Positions 62,896 through 64,000 of a stretch of 64,000 nucleotides of DNA are shown piece by piece. The position numbers and the translations under genes are program-made. Position 1 is the stretch's first letter, and every line of letters begins with the position of its first letter. The notes under the pieces were generated by a model. It was given only the letters and a program-made list of their open reading frames with translations, was not told the DNA's origin and ran no database searches. Source of the stretch: Eriocheir sinensis (Eukaryota > Arthropoda > Malacostraca > Decapoda > Varunidae); assembly GCF_024679095.1 (NCBI RefSeq), contig NC_066534.1, positions 16,470,163 to 16,534,162 on the forward strand, given 5' to 3'.

Positions 62896-63083
62896 CGTTG
62901 CCAGATCATCGTACTCAGAGCATAGTATTTACCGGTTTCCGACGCCTAACTATTGCCAGGAAACATCAGAATCTAACTCTTTTAACGATAACTATAAATG
63001 AGTTTCCTTATTGGGGCCCAGAAGACAGTTTTGGGGTCGGAAGTCGGGAAATATAAGCGGCTGAGTACGACGATCTGGCAACG
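62896..63083. mobile_element. 188-bp foldback/MITE-like element with inverted termini
   Basis: The left end CGTTGCCAGATCATCGTACT (62896) continues to CAG at 62918. Its reverse complement, with one mismatch, ends the element at 63061-63083. Weaker complementarity extends inward to ~50 bp (TATTT.CC and TTCCGAC words). Only ~80 bp of the middle is unpaired and there is no open frame, so it would be non-autonomous. Confidence 0.75.
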
Positions 63084-64000
63084 CTGACCCACCCGGCAAT
63101 TAGTCCCTTACACGCTCTTCACTTGGCAATAACCGAGTATAGTCCCCCCCGCGTTGGGTCGCCGCTCATATCAGCCACACGGAAAAACGCTGAGTGCTGG
63201 CGGGGACATCAAAGCGACGCGTGGCAAAATTATTCGAACCAGATTGAGGGAAAAAAAGTAGCGAAAAAAAGGAACCACTTGCACTCACGGATATCCATTG
63301 CCTGCCGTGACTGACTGACTGACTGACTGACTGATCGTGAGAAGGGATAAAGGAGGATAGAAGTAAGGTAGAGGAGTTAGCGGGGAAATGGGGTTAAATG
63401 TAGCGCTAAAGAACGGAGTGTGTATTTTCAAGTAGGGGTTTAAGTGACGAGGGATAGTTTAGATCACTTTGAGGTTTAGTGAGGCGGAGTTTAACATTAT
63501 TATTTCAAAGCGGTGTAGAACATAGCATTTCGAATCATGGTCTTGGGAGAAGCAGATAGTTTACACAGTTTAGAAGGGTTGAGTGATTTAGGAGTGGAAG
63601 GTAGAGTGAAGCGTAGCGGAACTAAGTATTCATTTCGAAACGGGGAGTAGAGGGAAGAGGGCTGGCTTATACTATTTCAAAGCCAGAGTTAAGGATGTAA
63701 AAGAGAAACCGTATGTAGCAAGGCGGGACACTGGTTTGTGGCGGGTCAGTGTTGCATGAGGACAGGTATTTAGGAGACCGGGAGGTGGTAATATCGCAAG
63801 AACAAGAAGAGGGTTTCGAGTCGGAGGCATAGTTAGTGAAGGGGAGCGAGGGGAGAGCTAGCGGAGGGGCAGCACAGACGGGGAGGGGCGGGGCAGGGCG
63901 GGTTAGTTCAGAGGAGCTCCCACCATCATTCATACGACGCCCATTCACGGTGCCGCTGTGAACAGGTGGTGACGAATCTTACCTGTGGGAGAGGAGAGAA
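63084..64000. other. Gene-free right edge
   Basis: Mostly unique DNA. (GACT)n lies at 63309-63332, GTTTAG..G words recur at 63440-63600, and GGGGAGGGGCGGGGC is present near 63878. No coding region is supported. Confidence 0.5.

Overview
The window looks like nuclear DNA from a decapod crustacean, most probably a brachyuran crab (inference). The evidence is very dense and long (CT)n, (GT)n, (GA)n and (AT)n microsatellites, kilobase polypyrimidine/polypurine tracts, CCTAA-type (arthropod TTAGG) telomere-like repeats, a tRNA-derived SINE, LINE fragments, TTAA-flanked short elements and a GT-AG spliced gene pair with insect-type TATA/Inr promoters. There are no bacterial operons, rRNA genes, functional tRNA genes or CRISPR arrays. 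Nearly all long open frames are translations of simple repeats ([30 protein letters not shown]).

The only convincing protein-coding content is a divergent pair of paralogous two-exon genes. Gene A (minus strand, 15408-16763) and gene B (plus strand, 26735-27895) each encode a disordered Q/S/R-rich N-terminal region, a conserved middle domain and, in exon 2, two C2H2-type zinc fingers. Both introns are 111 bp and identical in sequence. They lie in a 272-bp block that is perfectly identical between the genes, while the rest of the coding sequence has diverged, which suggests gene conversion. Both genes share the same promoter layout: a 16-bp element, then TATAAG, then an Inr 31 bp downstream, all at equal spacing. 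I do not recognise the family.

Between the two genes (17.8-24.1 kb) is a four-copy head-to-tail array of a ~1.6-kb unit. Three units carry a ~105-120 bp (AG)n tract, and the last unit has almost lost it. The left edge of the array is a ~450-bp (CT)n-(TA)n-(CT)n block.

Layout: 0-15 kb is low-complexity DNA with several minisatellites (72 bp, 44 bp, ~130 bp), a LINE 3' end and two copies of a dispersed degenerate repeat. 15-28 kb is the gene pair and array. 28-42 kb is a series of decayed 90-180 bp tandem repeats and pyrimidine tracts. 42-49 kb holds polypurine DNA, an interstitial telomere-like block and a TTAA-flanked element. 49-54 kb has GGT repeats, a GC-balanced island, a 150-bp tandem array and a SINE. 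54-64 kb has pyrimidine/purine tracts, an ~80-bp perfect inverted repeat, a second TTAA element and a 188-bp foldback element with terminal inverted repeats. Short CpG-retaining islands between the microsatellites are candidate regulatory or conserved noncoding DNA, but this cannot be tested from the sequence alone.
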